Positions 43,998 to 54,984 of a DNA stretch of 64,000 nucleotides are shown one piece after another. Below the pieces are notes generated by a model. The model was not told the origin of the DNA and ran no database searches. It worked only from the letters and a program-made list of their open reading frames with translations. The position numbers and the translations under genes were made by a program. How positions within the stretch are numbered: the first letter of the stretch is position 1; each line of letters begins with the position of its first letter. Origin of the DNA: FEN-1219 sp963728995 (GTDB lineage: Bacteria; Pseudomonadota; Gammaproteobacteria; Steroidobacterales; Rariloculaceae); the NCBI GenBank assembly GCA_963728995.1, contig CAVSMD010000006.1, forward strand, positions 372,001 through 436,000, written 5' to 3'.

Positions 43998-45285
43998 TTG
44001 TCCGTGGCCGAGCTGATTCAACCCGTTCGCGGTATGAACGACATTCTGCCGGAGCAGGCGCCGCTGTGGGACCGCGTGGAGTCGACGGCCGCCGACGCTC
44101 TTCGCGAGCTACGGCTATCAGCGCGTCCGCCTGCCCGTGCTCGAGCGCACGGAGCTCTTCAGCCGCTCGATCGGCGAGCTGACCGACATCGTCGAGAAGG
44201 AGATGTACACGTTCGACGACCGGAACGGCGAAAGCGTGACGCTGCGCCCCGAGGCCACGGCGGGCGTCGTACGCGCGGGCTTGAGCAACGGGCTGCTGCA
44301 CAACCAGCAGCAGAAGCTCTGGTGCTCGGGCCCCATGTTTCGACGGGAGAAGCCGCAGAAGGGCCGCTATCGACAGTTCCATCAGCTCAGCGTCGAGGCG
44401 CTCGGGTTCGCCGAGCCCGAGATCGATGCCGAGCTGATCGCGATGTCGGCGCGGCTGTGGAGCCGCCTGGGTCTCAAGAGCGTCAGCGCTCGAGCTGAAC
44501 TCGATCGGCACGCTCGAGTCCCGCCAGGGCTACAAGCAGGTGCTCGTCGAGTATTTCTCCGCGCATCGCGAGCTGCTCGACGAGGAGAGCCTGCGGCGGC
44601 TCGAGCGCAATCCGCTGCGAATTCTCGATAGCAAGAATCCTGCGTTGCGCGAGCTGATTGCCGCCGCGCCGCTGCTGTCGGGCTACCTCGACGACGAGTC
44701 GCGGGCGCACTTCGAGCGCGTGCAGGCGCTGCTCGCCGACATCGGCGTGACGCTTCACGCTGAATCCGCGGCTCGTCCGCGGGCTCGATTACTACTCGCG
44801 AACCGTATTCGAGTGGCTCACCGACCGGCTCGGCGCGCAGAGCGCCGTGTGCTCCGGCGGCCGCTACGACGGGCTCGTGGCGCAGCTCGGCGGGCGCGAC
44901 ACGCCGGCCGTCGGCTGGGGGCTCGGCATCGAGCGCGTCGTCGAGGTGTTGCAGGCGGAAGGCGCGTCGAGCGCCGAGACGCCGGCCGATGCCTATCTGA
45001 TCGCGGCGGGCGAGGCCGAGCGCCGCTACGGGTTCAGGCTGGCCGAGCAGCTGCGCGACCGGCTTGCCCGGCCTGCGGCTGTCGCTCGGCGGCCCGGCGG
45101 CGGGTTTCAAGGCGCAGCTGCGGCGCGCCGACCGCAGCGGGGCGCGATTCGCGCTGATCGTCGGGGAGGCCGAGCTTGCCGCCGGCCGCGTCAGCGTCAA
45201 GCCGTTGCGCGAGGACCGACCGCAGGAGCTCCTGACGGTCGAGGAATGCGTCGAGCGGCTCGGCGCGGACCGGCGCTCGGCATAG
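43998..45285 (+). CDS. hisS: histidyl-tRNA synthetase (four extra bases)
   Basis: Class II synthetase of about 427 residues after correcting breaks near 44097, 44488, 44756 and 45065. Segments in order: IQPVRGMNDILPEQAPLW, motif 1 region YQRVRLPVLERTELFSRSIG, motif 2 FRREKPQKGRYRQFHQLSVE, the histidine-specific VRGLDYYSRTVFEWLTD and SGGRYDGLVAQLGGRDTPAV (motif 3 region), and the anticodon domain end VSVKPLREDRPQELLTVEE. TTG 43998 fits the GAGGAG upstream; GTG 44004 is an alternative. It is essential in all bacteria, so the breaks are surely not fixed mutations. Confidence 0.93.
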
Positions 45286-45317
45286 AATAGCGGCCTTGTG
45301 GCCCACCGGAGGATCGT

Positions 45318-46049
45318 GTGGACGAGTACCTGTCAGAAAAAGAACAAGTCGAGCACCTGCGCCAGTGGTGGCGGGACAACGGCTGGTTTCTGATCGGTGG
45401 CGCGGCGCTCGGCGCACTCGCCCTGCTGGGTTGGAATCAGTATCAGGCCTACCAGACCAGGCAAGCCGAGAAGGCCGGCCGTGCTGTACGAGTCCGTGCA
45501 AAGCGCGATCACGGACTCGAAGCTCGATCAGGCGACGCAGCTGCTCGCGCAGCTACGCAAGGACTATCCGAAAGCCGCGTACACGCAGCAGGCCAGCCTG
45601 CGCGGTGGCGCGGGCGTCGCTGATCACCGATCCCGCGCAGGCCACCGAGGATCTACGCTACACCATGGAGCACAGCCGCGACCCGGAGCTTGCGATGATC
45701 GCTCGGATCCGGCTCGCGCGCGTGCTCGCGTATCGCGAGCAGTATCAGGACGCGCTCGCGTTGCTGACCGTGGATGACCCCGGCCGGTTCGCCGGCCGGA
45801 TCAACGAGGTCAAGGGCGACATCCTGGTCGCGCAGGGCAAGTTCGACGAGGCGCGTGCGGCCTATCTCTCGGCGATGGTCGCGCCGGGTGCCGAGGTGCT
45901 CGATCGCAGCTTACTTGCAAATGAAGATCGCCGATCTGCCGAGCACGACCGCGGCCGAGTCGCCTGCCGGCACCACGCCGGCCGAGTCGCCCGCCGGCAG
46001 CGCGCCGGCGGCGTCGCCGCCCAAAGCGGCCCCGGGAGAGGGCGCGTGA
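45318..46049 (+). CDS. yfgM: YfgM-family ancillary SecYEG/chaperone protein (three extra bases)
   Basis: About 242 residues starting at GTG. A cytoplasmic N-terminus (EYLSEKEQVEHLRQWWRDNG) precedes one membrane helix (FLIGGAALGALALLGWNQYQ), followed by a periplasmic TPR domain with AVLYESVQSAITDSKLDQAT, RDPELAMIARIRLARVLAYR and GRINEVKGDILVAQGKFDEA. Frames shift near 45477, 45601 and 45908. The Pro/Ala/Ser-rich tail repeats the pattern AESPAG. YfgM works with PpiD in handing over secreted proteins. Its TGA overlaps the bamB GTG. Confidence 0.88.
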
Positions 46050-47223
46050 AGACACTCCGCTACGTCGGCTTCGCTTTGCTGGTCCTGGCGTTGCTCGGCG
46101 GTTGCGCGAGCAGTGGGGGCAAGCGGGGCAAGAAAGACAAAGGCGAGCCGCCGGCCAAGCTCACGGCCATCGAGCAGACGCTGGACGTGCACAAGCTGTG
46201 GAGCAGCAAAGTCGGGCGGCGGCACGGAACGCTTGCGCCTCGGGTTGCGGCCCGCGTCCGATGGCACCCGGGTCTATGCCGGCTCGCACGATGGTCGCGT
46301 GGTGGCATTCGACGCGGAGAAGGGCGACAAAGTCTGGACGGTCAAAACCGATCTGCCGCTCGCGGCCGGCCCCGCGTTCGGCGACGGGCTGCTCGTGTTC
46401 GGCACCAGCGACGGCGAGCTCGTCGCGCTCGACGCGGCCACGGGCGAGCAGCGCTGGCGCCAGCCGGTCGGCAGCGAAGTGGTCGCGGCGCCGGCGATCG
46501 CCTCCGGCGTCGTCGTGCTGCGCACCGTCGATGGACGGCTGCGCGGCTTCTCGACGATGAACGGCAGCACGCTGTGGACCGTCGAGCAGAATCATCCGCC
46601 GCTCACGCTACGCGGCAACACCGCGCCGCGCGTGGCAGGCACGCTGGTGGTCAGCGGGTTCACGAATGGGCGCGTGGGTGCCTACGACATACGCAACGGC
46701 GACGCCGCTTGGGAGGTGGCCGTCGCGAATCCCACGGGCCGCAGCGAGCTCGAGCGGCTCGTCGACGTGAGCGCGGGCTTGCAGGTCGTCGGCAACGACG
46801 TCTACGTGGTGGGCTATCACGGCCGCGCGGTCGGCATCGATCTCGCCACGGGCGTCGTGCTGTGGCAGCAGGACATGTCTTCGTATGCCGGTCTCGACCG
46901 CCGACTTCAGCAACGTGTATGTCACGAACGATTTCGACGCCGTCGTCGCGCTCGATCGCAACGGCGGTTCGCAGGTGTGGCGCCAGGAAGCCTTGCGGCT
47001 GCGCGACGTCACGGCGCCGACGCGCTTCGGCAACGCGCTCGTCGTCGGCGATTTCGAGGGGTATTTGCATTGGCTCGATCCGGCGACCGGGAATTTCGTC
47101 GCGCGCGAGCATGTGAGCGGCGGCAGAATCTCGGCCGCGCCACTCGTCGTGGGCCAGAACGTCTACGTGCAGGATGACGACGGCACGGTCGCGGCGTTCA
47201 CCGTGCGCGAGGGCGCTGCGTAA
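46046..47223 (+). CDS. bamB: outer membrane assembly lipoprotein BamB (two extra bases)
   Basis: Beta-propeller subunit of the BAM complex, about 391 residues. The lipobox is in LLVLALLGGCASSGG; PQQ-like blades follow, for example VYAGSHDGRVVAFDAEKGDK, LVFGTSDGELVALDAATGEQ and WLDPATGNFVAREHVSGG. Extra bases near 46216 and 46887 shift the frame, with blade repeats resuming each time. The GTG start overlaps yfgM, and the der ATG lies 12 bases after the stop. Confidence 0.92.
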
Positions 47224-47235
47224 GGCCCTGCCGCC

Positions 47236-48630
47236 ATGCTGCCCGCCGTGGCGCTCGTCGGCCGGCCCAACGTCGGCAAGTCGACGCTGTTCAACCGTCT
47301 GACCGCGACGCGCGACGCGCTCGTCGCCGACTATCCCGGCCTCACGCGCGACCGTCGCTACGGCGTCGGCCGCTTCGGCGATCGTCGCTTCATCGTCATC
47401 GACACCGGCGGGCTCACGGCCGGCGACAGCGATCGAGATGAGCGCGCTGGTAGCGAGTCAGGTCGGCGTGGCGATCGAGGAGGCCGACGCCGTCATCCTC
47501 GTGGTGGATCACAAGACCGGGCTCACGACGGAGGACGTGCAGATCGCCGAGCGGCTGCGGCGCGAAGCCAAGCCCGTCGTGATCGCCGTGAACAAGTCCG
47601 AGGGCGTGCCCGGGGAGATCGCCGAGGCCGAGTTTCACTCGCTCGGGCTCGCGGTTCCGATCGGCATCGCCGCGCTGCACGGCAAGGGCGTGGACGAGCT
47701 GCTGGCGGCCGCGTTGGCCGACTTCCCGGTCGACGGCGATCAGGTCGACGAAGAGCGGCAAGGACCGAAAGTGGCCGTGATCGGCCGACCGAACGTCGGC
47801 AAATCGACCTTGATCAACCGGCTGCTCGGGGAGAACCGGCTGATTACGTCGCCCGAGCCGGGAACGACGCGCGACAGCGTGTACGTGCCGTGCGAGCGTG
47901 ACGGGCGGCAGTTCGTGCTCGTCGACACGGCCGGAATCCGGCGCCGCGCGCGCTCGTTCGGCGCCGTCGAGAAGTACAGCATCGTGCAGAGCCTGAAGGC
48001 CATCGAGGACGCTGGCGCCATCATCGCCGTGCTCGATGCGCGCGACAGCGTGACGCGACCAGGACGCGCATCTCGTGGGCCTCGCGGCGGCGCGCGGTCG
48101 GGCGCTCGCGATCGCGGTCAACAAGTGGGACGGGCTGACGGGGCACGAGCGTCGGCTGATCGAGCGCGAGGTGGCGCGGCGGCTCGACTTCGTTCCGTAC
48201 GCGAGCCTGCACTACATCTCGGCGCTGCATGGCAGCGGCATCGCCGAGCTGGTCGACGCCGCGCTGCTCGCGCATCGCAACGCCGGCGTCGAGCTCGCGA
48301 CGCCGCGGTTGAACAAGGTGCTGGCGGACGCGCTGGCCGTGAACCCGCCGCCGCTCATCCGCGGCCGGCAAGTGCGCCTGCGCTACGCGCATCAGGGCGG
48401 TCGCTATCCGCCGTTGATCGTCGTGCACGGCAACCAGGCCGATCGTCTGCCGGCCCACTACAAGCGCTACCTCGAGAACGCGTTTCGCGAGGCGCTGCGG
48501 TTGCGCGGCACGCCCGGTGCGGATCGAGCTGCGCACCGGCGAGAATCCGTACGGCGGACGACGCAATCCGCTCACGCCGAATCAGGCGCGACACCGGCGC
48601 CGGCTGCTGCGGTTCAAGCATCGCGACTGA
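47236..48630 (+). CDS. der: ribosome-associated GTPase Der/EngA (three extra bases)
   Basis: Essential 50S assembly GTPase of about 463 residues with two tandem G domains. The first has VALVGRPNVGKSTLFNRLTA and IVIDTGGL; the second has VAVIGRPNVGKSTLINRLLG, VDTAGIRRRAR and VNKWDG. The C-terminal KH-like domain includes PPLIVVHGNQADRLPAHYKR and ends ELRTGENPYGGRRNPLTPNQ. Breaks are near 47427, 48055 and 48516. It is the last gene of the hisS-yfgM-bamB-der cluster. Confidence 0.94.
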
Positions 48631-48740
48631 AGGCCGGTGAGCGGACCCGTCGCGCCGGGCCTAATCACATAGCCAGAAGTTAGAAGCCGCGCGCGGCGCG
48701 GGTCTTAGACTGCCGTCTCGTTCGTTTCTTGGGGTGACGC

Positions 48741-49890
48741 GTGGCCAAGGCGCGCAAGACAGTCGTCGTCGCAGGCGAGTTTCCGATGCATCGCGGTGGC
48801 TCGTTGCTGAGCCCGACGATCGCGTACGAGACCTGGGGAACCCTGAACCACGCGCGCGACAACGCGGTGCTGATCTTCACGGGCCTGTCGCCGTCCGCGC
48901 ATGCGGCTTCGAGCACCGAGGACCGGACGCCCGGGCTGGTGGGAGGAGATGATCGGGCCCGGCCGGCCGATCGATACGCACCGCTACTTCGTCGATCTGC
49001 GTGAACTCGCTCGGCAGCTGCTTCGGCTCCACGGGGCCGGCGTCGATCGATCCGCGCACCGGGAGATCTGTATCGGTTGACGTTCCCGGTGCTGTCGCTC
49101 GAGGACGTGGCGCGCGGCGGTTACGAGGTCATCAAATATCTCGGCGTGAAGCGGCTGAAGGCGACCGTCGGGCCGTCGATGGGCGGCATGACGGCGCTCG
49201 CGTTCGAGATCCTGTTTCCCGGGCTGTCGGAAGGCTTCGTCAGCATGTCGTCGGGCCCGCGCTCGTTGCCGTTCTCGATCGCGCTGCGCTCGCTGCAGCG
49301 GGAGATCATCCGCAAGGATCCGGCCTGGCAGAACGGCAACTACCCGCGCAACTCCGTGCCGCTGACCGGCATGCGGCTCGCGCGCAAGCTCGGCATGATC
49401 ACGTATCGCTCGGCCGAGGAGTGGCGGCAGCGGTTCGGCCGCGAGCGCGCGGCGCACACCGACACCAGCGGCGATCAGTTCGGCATGGTGTTCGAGGTCG
49501 AGGCCTACCTCGAGCATCACGCCAACAAGTTCACGGGCCAGTTCGATCCGAACTGCTATCTCTATCTGTCGCGCGCGAGCGATCTGTTCGACGTGTCCGA
49601 GCACGGCTCTTCGGTGGCGGCCGGCCTGAGCGCAGGTCGAGGTGGAGCGCGCGATGATCATCGGCGTGACGACGGACTTCCTGTTCCCGATCTATCAGCA
49701 GCACGAGCTTGCCGAAGGGCTGAAGAGGCCGGGACGCGAGGTGCAGTTCCACGAGCTGGACTCGCTGCAGGGGCACGACTCGTTCCTCGTCGACATGGAC
49801 CGTTATCGGCCGCTGCTCGCGGAGCTTCTTCGCGTAACGCCGCGAAGCGCCTGGTTTCGTGCTTGCGCGCGGCTCGAGGGCGTGTGCTAG
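48741..49890 (+). CDS. metX: MetX-type homoserine/serine O-acyltransferase (four extra bases)
   Basis: Alpha/beta-hydrolase acyltransferase of about 381 residues in methionine or cysteine synthesis. Conserved parts are ILFTG-like VLIFTGLSPSAHAAS, CVNSLGSCFGSTGPASIDP, the nucleophile Ser in TVGPSMGGMTALAFEI, the Asp region GVTTDFLFPIYQQHEL and the catalytic His in DSLQGHDSFLVD. Breaks are near 48935, 48994, 49070 and 49630. Gammaproteobacterial relatives include homoserine O-acetyl- or O-succinyltransferases and a serine O-succinyltransferase, so the acyl donor and acceptor remain open. metW does not follow. Confidence 0.86.
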
Positions 49891-49899
49891 CCTCCGACC

Positions 49900-50460
49900 A
49901 TGAGCCGGCCGTTGAAGACGGGTGCCACGTACGCGGATCTGTGCGCCGTGCCGGAGAATTACGTGGCGGAGATCCTCGGCGGCGAGCTGTACGCGAATCC
50001 GCGTCCCGCGTCCCGCCATTCCCTGGCAGCGTCGGCACTCGGCGCCAAGCTCTCGAGTCCATTCCACTTCGGCGAGAACGGTCCGGGCGGGTGGTGGTTG
50101 CTCGACGAGCCGGAGCTCCACTTCGATGCCGACGTGCTCGTGCCGGATATCGCGGGCTGGCGTCGTGAGCGCATGCCGGCGGTTCCAGCCGCTGCGTACC
50201 TTACACTTGCGCCCGATTGGCTCTGCGAGGTGCTGTCGCCGTCGACGGAATCCATCGATCGCGGTAAGAAGCTCGCGATCTACGCGCGTGAGGGCGTACG
50301 CCACGTATGGCTCGTCAATCCGTTGCTGCAGACCCTCGAAGTATTGCGCCTGCAATCGGAGCGCTGGTCGTTGGTTGCGGTCCACGAGGGCGACAACCCG
50401 GTACGTGCCGAGCCGTTCGACGCCGTCGAGCTTCCGCTCGGGGCGCTGTGGGGCGTGTGA
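49900..50460 (+). CDS. Uma2-family (DUF820) PD-(D/E)XK endonuclease-like protein
   Basis: A 186-residue intact protein. Family features are the N-terminal NYVAEILGGELYANPRPASR, the central LHFDADVLVPDIAGWRRERM and PDWLCEVLSPSTESIDRGKK with the putative nuclease Asp, Glu and Lys residues, then REGVRHVWLVNPLLQTLEVL. The fold is that of restriction-type nucleases, but the cellular role is unknown; such genes are numerous in cyanobacteria and sporadic elsewhere. It ends directly against the convergent xseA stop. Confidence 0.85.
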   Translation: MSRPLKTGATYADLCAVPENYVAEILGGELYANPRPASRHSLAASALGAKLSSPFHFGENGPGGWWLLDEPELHFDADVLVPDIAGWRRERMPAVPAAAYLTLAPDWLCEVLSPSTESIDRGKKLAIYAREGVRHVWLVNPLLQTLEVLRLQSERWSLVAVHEGDNPVRAEPFDAVELPLGALWGV

Positions 50461-51838
50461 TCAACCCGCGTCGCGTTTGACCTTGGTCACGGTAGCGCTG
50501 AGGCCGCCGCGCGCGAGGCGCACGTCGATCACGGCACCGGGTTTCGTCGCGCCGCTGTCCGTGAGCACCACGCCGTCCGCAGTCGTCGCGATCGCGTAGC
50601 CGCGCTGCAGCGTCGCGAGCGGGCTCAGCGAGTGCAAGCGAGCGGTCCGCGAGCTTCAGCCGCTGCTGCGCGAGCTCGAGTCGGCGCAGCAGCGCGCGGC
50701 GCAAATCGCCCTGGGCCGTCCGCCAGCGCTCGCGAGCCGCGGCGAGCCGGCGCGCCGGATTCGCGTGCGCCACGGCCGTGCCGAGCCGCGCGAGCCGCAT
50801 CTTGCGTTGCTCGATGCGCCGTTCGACGCCGCGCTGCAAGCGCGCCTCGAGCTCGTCGAGCCGCTGGGCGCGCTCGCGCAGCTGCACGCCGGGATGGCAG
50901 CGGGCCAGACGGTGCTCGAGCATCGCGAGCTTGCGCCGCTCCGTCGCCAGGCTGCGCTGCGCGCACTGGGCGATGCGCTGCCCGAGCAGCGCGAGCCGTG
51001 CGCGCCATTCGAGCTGGTCCGGCACCGCGAGCTCGGCCGCCTGCGAGGGCGTCGGCGCGCGCAGGTCGGCCACGAAGTCCGCGATCGTGAAGTCGATCTC
51101 GTGCCCGACGCCGACGATGATCGGCAGCTCGACGCGCCGCGATCGCGCGGGCGACGACCTCGTCGTTGAACGCCCACAGATCCTCGAGCGAGCCGCCGCC
51201 GCGCGTCAGGATCAGCACGTCGCACTCGGCGCGCCGGTCGGCCAGCGCCAGCGTGCGCGCGATCTCCTCCGGCGGCGCCCGCGCCCTGCACGGCCGTGGG
51301 GTAGATCAGCACGGCGGTGGCCGGGAAACGGCGCCGCAGCGCGATCAGCACGTCGCGCAGGGCCGCGCCGGTCGGCGAGGTGACGACGCCGATGCGCCGC
51401 GGCAGCTTCGGCAGCGCGCGCCTTGCGGGCCGCGTCGAACAGGCCCTCGGCCGCGAGCTTGCGCTTCAGCTCCTCGAACTGGCGCCGCAGCGCGCCTTCG
51501 CCGGCTTCCTCGACGTACTCGACGATCAGCTGGTACTCGCCGCGGGCCTCGTAGACGCTGGCGCGCGCCCGCACCAGCACCTGGCGGCCGTTCGCGAGCT
51601 CGAAGCCGATGCCGCGCGCCGACATCCGGAACATCGCGCAGCGCACCTGCGCTTGCGCGTCCTTCAGCGACCAGTACAGATGCCCCGAGGACGGCCGCGC
51701 CAGGTTCGAGATCTCGCCCTCGACCCAGACGGTGCCGAGCCCGCCCTCGACGAGCTGGCGGGCCTCGCGGTTCAAGCCCGAAACCGTGAGGATCCGCCGT
51801 TCCTGAAACGGCAGCTCGGGTGCTTCGCGAGGTTGCAT
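50461..51838 (-). CDS. xseA: exodeoxyribonuclease VII large subunit (four extra bases)
   Basis: About 457 residues after correcting breaks near 51417, 51274, 51139 and 50638. The N-terminal OB-fold contains LTVSGLNREARQLVEGGLGT and LARPSSGHLYWSLKDAQAQV; the catalytic domain has LPKLPRRIGVVTSPTGAA, LILTRGGGSLEDLWAFNDE and IIVGVGHEIDFTIADFVADL, followed by a long Arg-rich coiled coil and the C-terminal LQRGYAIATTADG. With XseB it degrades single-stranded DNA. xseB is not in the window. It is divergent from guaB. Confidence 0.92.
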
Positions 51839-51922
51839 CGGGTGAGTATACGGCAGGCGCGGGCATTTACTGGACCGGCCTTGTGCAGTTACACTGCCGC
51901 GCTCTGTTCTCCCGGAGCTCCC

Positions 51923-53390
51923 ATGCGGATCATTCACGAGGCGCTCACATTCGATGACGTCCTCCTCGAGCCCGCTTACTCTGAGATTCTGCCCCGCGAA
52001 GTACAGCTCAAGACCCACCTGACTCGCGCGCTCACGCTGAACATCCCGATCGTCTCCGCCGCGATGGATACGGTGACCGAGGCGCGCCTCGCGATCACGC
52101 TCGCGCAGGAGGGCGGCATCGGCATCATCCACAAGAACATGCCGCCGAGCAGCCAGGCGCGCCAGGTTCTGCAGGTCAAGAAGTTCGAGAGCGGCGTCAT
52201 TCACGACCCGATCACGGTGTCGCCGGATACGACGATTCGCGAGGTCATCGATCTCACGCGGTCGAAGAACATCTCGGGCGTGCCGGTCGTCGAGGGCGAA
52301 GATCTTGCTCGGCATCGTGACGCACCGCGATCTGCGCTTCGAGACGCAGCGCGACGCGCCGGTCTCGTCCGTCATGACGCCGAAGGACCGGCTCGTCACG
52401 GTTCGCGAAGGCGCCGACAAGGACGAAGTGCTCGGGCTGCTGCACAGGCATCGCATCGAGAAGGTGCTGGTCGTCGACAAGGCCTTCAAGCTGCGCGGCA
52501 TGATCACGGTCAAGGACATCCAGAAAGCGCACGACTACCCGCTCGCCTGCAAGGACGAGCGCGGCGCATTGCGCGTCGGCGCCGCCGTCGGGACGGGTGC
52601 CGATACCGACGAGCGCGTATCGCTGCTCGTGGAGGCCGGCGTCGACGTCATCATCGTCGACACCGCGCACGGCCATACGCGCGGCGTCATCGACCGGGTC
52701 AAGGCGATCAAGCGTACGTATCCGAATCTGCAGCTGATCGCCGGCAACATCGTGACCGGCGAGGCGGCCAAGGCACTGATCGACGCCGGTGTCGACGGCG
52801 TGAAGGTCGGCATCGGCCCGGGCTCGATCTGCACCACGCGGATCGTCGCCGGCGTCGGTATTCCGCAGATCACCGCGGTGTCCGAGGTCACGAAGGCGCT
52901 CGAGGGCACCGGCGTGCCGGCGATCGCGGACGGCGGCATCCGCTACTCGGGCGACATCGCGAAGGCGCTCGCGGCCGGCGCGCACTCGACGATGATCGGC
53001 AGCCTGTTCGCGGGCACCGAGGAGTCGCCCGGCGACGTCGAGCTGTACCAGGGCCGATCGTACAAGTCCTACCGCGGCATGGGCTCGCTCGGCGCGATGT
53101 CGCAGCGGCACGGCTCGTCGGATCGGTACTTCCAGGACTCGGCCGAGCAGCTCGAGAAGCTCGTGCCCGAGGGCATCGAGGGTCGCGTGCCGTACAAGGG
53201 CAGCCTCGTCGCGATCGTGCATCAGCTGATCGGCGGATTGCGCGCGGCGATGGGTTACACCGGCTGCCGCGACATCAACGAGCTGCGCACGCGGCCGAAC
53301 TTCGTGCGCATCACGGGTGCCGGCCGTCGCGAGAGCCACGTGCACGACGTCACGATCGTCAAAGAGCCGCCGAACTACCGCACCGAGTGA
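51923..53390 (+). CDS. guaB: IMP dehydrogenase (one extra base)
   Basis: Oxidises IMP to XMP in guanine nucleotide synthesis, about 488 residues. Segments: EALTFDDVLLEPAYSEILP, the CBS pair (NISGVPVVEGEDL, then after the break near 52306 LGIVTHRDLRFETQRD), the active-site loop GIGPGSICTTRIVAGVG with the catalytic Cys, IADGGIRYSGDIAKALAAGA and the flap EGIEGRVPYKG. The stop overlaps the guaA start (TGATGG), the classic guaBA operon. Confidence 0.95.
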
Positions 53391-54976
53391 TGGCAGAGCG
53401 AGCGATAGCGCCCAGGCAGGGCAAGGAGTCGGCCCACGGCGAGCGTATCCTGGTCGTGGACTTCGGCGGCCAATACACGCAGCTGATCGCGCGCCGCGTC
53501 CGCGAGGTGGGCGTGTACAGCGAGATCCTGCCGTACGACGCTTCCGCCGACGAGATCGCGACGCTTCGCGCCGACGGGCATCATCCTGTCGGGCGGCCCC
53601 GAGTCCGTCGGGCGAAGAAGGCTCGCCGCAGATCGCCGATGCGCTCATCGAGCAAGGCGTGCCGGTGCTCGGCATCTGTTACGGCATGCAGGCGCTGGCC
53701 AAGAAGTTCGGCGGCGCCGTGCAGGCCGCCACGCACCGCGAGTACGGCTACGCCGAGGTGCAGCTCGCCGGCAACGACCCGCTGCTGGCGGGGCTCGGCA
53801 CGGGCCTCAAGGTCTGGATGAGCCACGGCGACCGCGTGGAGCGATTGCCGGCGGGCTTCGTCGCGATCGGCTCGTCCGGCAACTCGCCGCTCGCCGCCAT
53901 GGCGAACGTGGAGCGGAAGATCTACGGGCTGCAGTTCCATCCCGAGGTCACGCACACGGAGCACGGCCTCGACATCATCCGCCGCTTCGTGCTCGAGATC
54001 TGCGGCTGCGCGCCCACGTGGACCGCACAGAACATCGTGGCCGAGCACATCGACAAGATTCGCGCGGCGGTCGGCCAGGACGGCGTGCTGCTCGGGCTCT
54101 CGGGCGGCGTGGATTCGTCCGTGGTGGCGGCGCTGCTGCACGCGGCGATCGGCGATCAGCTCACGTGCGTGTTCGTCGACACCGGCCTGTTGCGCCTGAA
54201 CGAAGGCGATCAGGTCATGCGCGTGTTCGCGCAGCACCTCGGTGCGCGTGTGATCCGCGTGGATGCCGAGCCCACGTTTCTCGCGGGCCTGAAGGGTGTG
54301 GCCGATCCCGAACAGAAGCGCAAGATCATCGGCCGGCTGTTCGTCGAGGTGTTCGACGCGCAGGCCGAGCAGCTCGAAGGCGATCCGCTGGCTCGCGCAG
54401 GGCACGATCTATCCGGACGTGATCGAATCCGCGGGCTCGAAGACCGGCAAGGCGCATCTGATCAAGTCGCACCACAACGTGGGCGGTTTGCCGGAGCGCA
54501 TGAGCTTGAAGTTGCTCGAGCCGCTACGCGATCTGTTCAAGGACGAGGTGCGACGCATCGGCACGGAGCTCGGTCTGCCGCCGGAGCTCGTGCAGCGGCA
54601 TCCGTTCCCGGGACCGGGGTTGGGCGTGCGCATCCTCGGCGAGGTAAAGAAGGAGTACGCAGATCTGCTGCGCCACGCGGACGACATCTTCATCGAGGAG
54701 CTGCGCCAGCAGGATCTCTACGACGCCGTGAGCCAGGCGTTCGCCGTGTTCTTGCCCGTGAAGAGCGTGGGCGTGATGGGTGACGGCCGACGCTACGACT
54801 ATGTCGTCGCGCTGCGCGCGGTGGAGACCGTCGATTTCATGACGGCGCGCTGGGCGCGGCTGCCGTACGACTTTCTCGACCACGTCTCGCGGCGCATCAT
54901 CAACGAGGTGCCCGGCATCTCGCGCGTGACGTACGACATCTCCGGGAAGCCGCCCGCGACGATCGAGTGGGAGTGA
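53390..54976 (+). CDS. guaA: GMP synthase, glutamine-hydrolysing (three extra bases)
   Basis: Converts XMP to GMP, about 527 residues. The glutamine amidotransferase domain has ILVVDFGGQYTQLIARRVRE, the catalytic Cys in VPVLGICYGMQAL and His/Glu in LQFHPEVTHTEHG; the ATP-pyrophosphatase domain has the PP-loop LLGLSGGVDSSVVAALLH, and the dimerisation domain ends PATIEWE. Frame breaks lie near 53578, 53611 and 54389; WLAQGTIYPDVIESAGSKTG resumes after the last. Alternative frames hide ILSGGPESVGEEGSPQIADA. Confidence 0.95.
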
Positions 54977-54984
54977 GGGCAAAT

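Noticed and set aside
38807..45285. Pseudogenisation of the isc/hisS region
   Set aside because: Catalytic and structural motifs remain perfect on both sides of every break, there are no nonsense substitutions or larger deletions, and the genes are essential.
36976..54389. Programmed +1 frameshifting or a recoding system as explanation for the many frame breaks
   Set aside because: Break sites share no slippery heptamer or constant context, several occur within one gene, and genes such as rlmN, rodZ and the Uma2 gene in the same stretch are uninterrupted. Consensus error is simpler.
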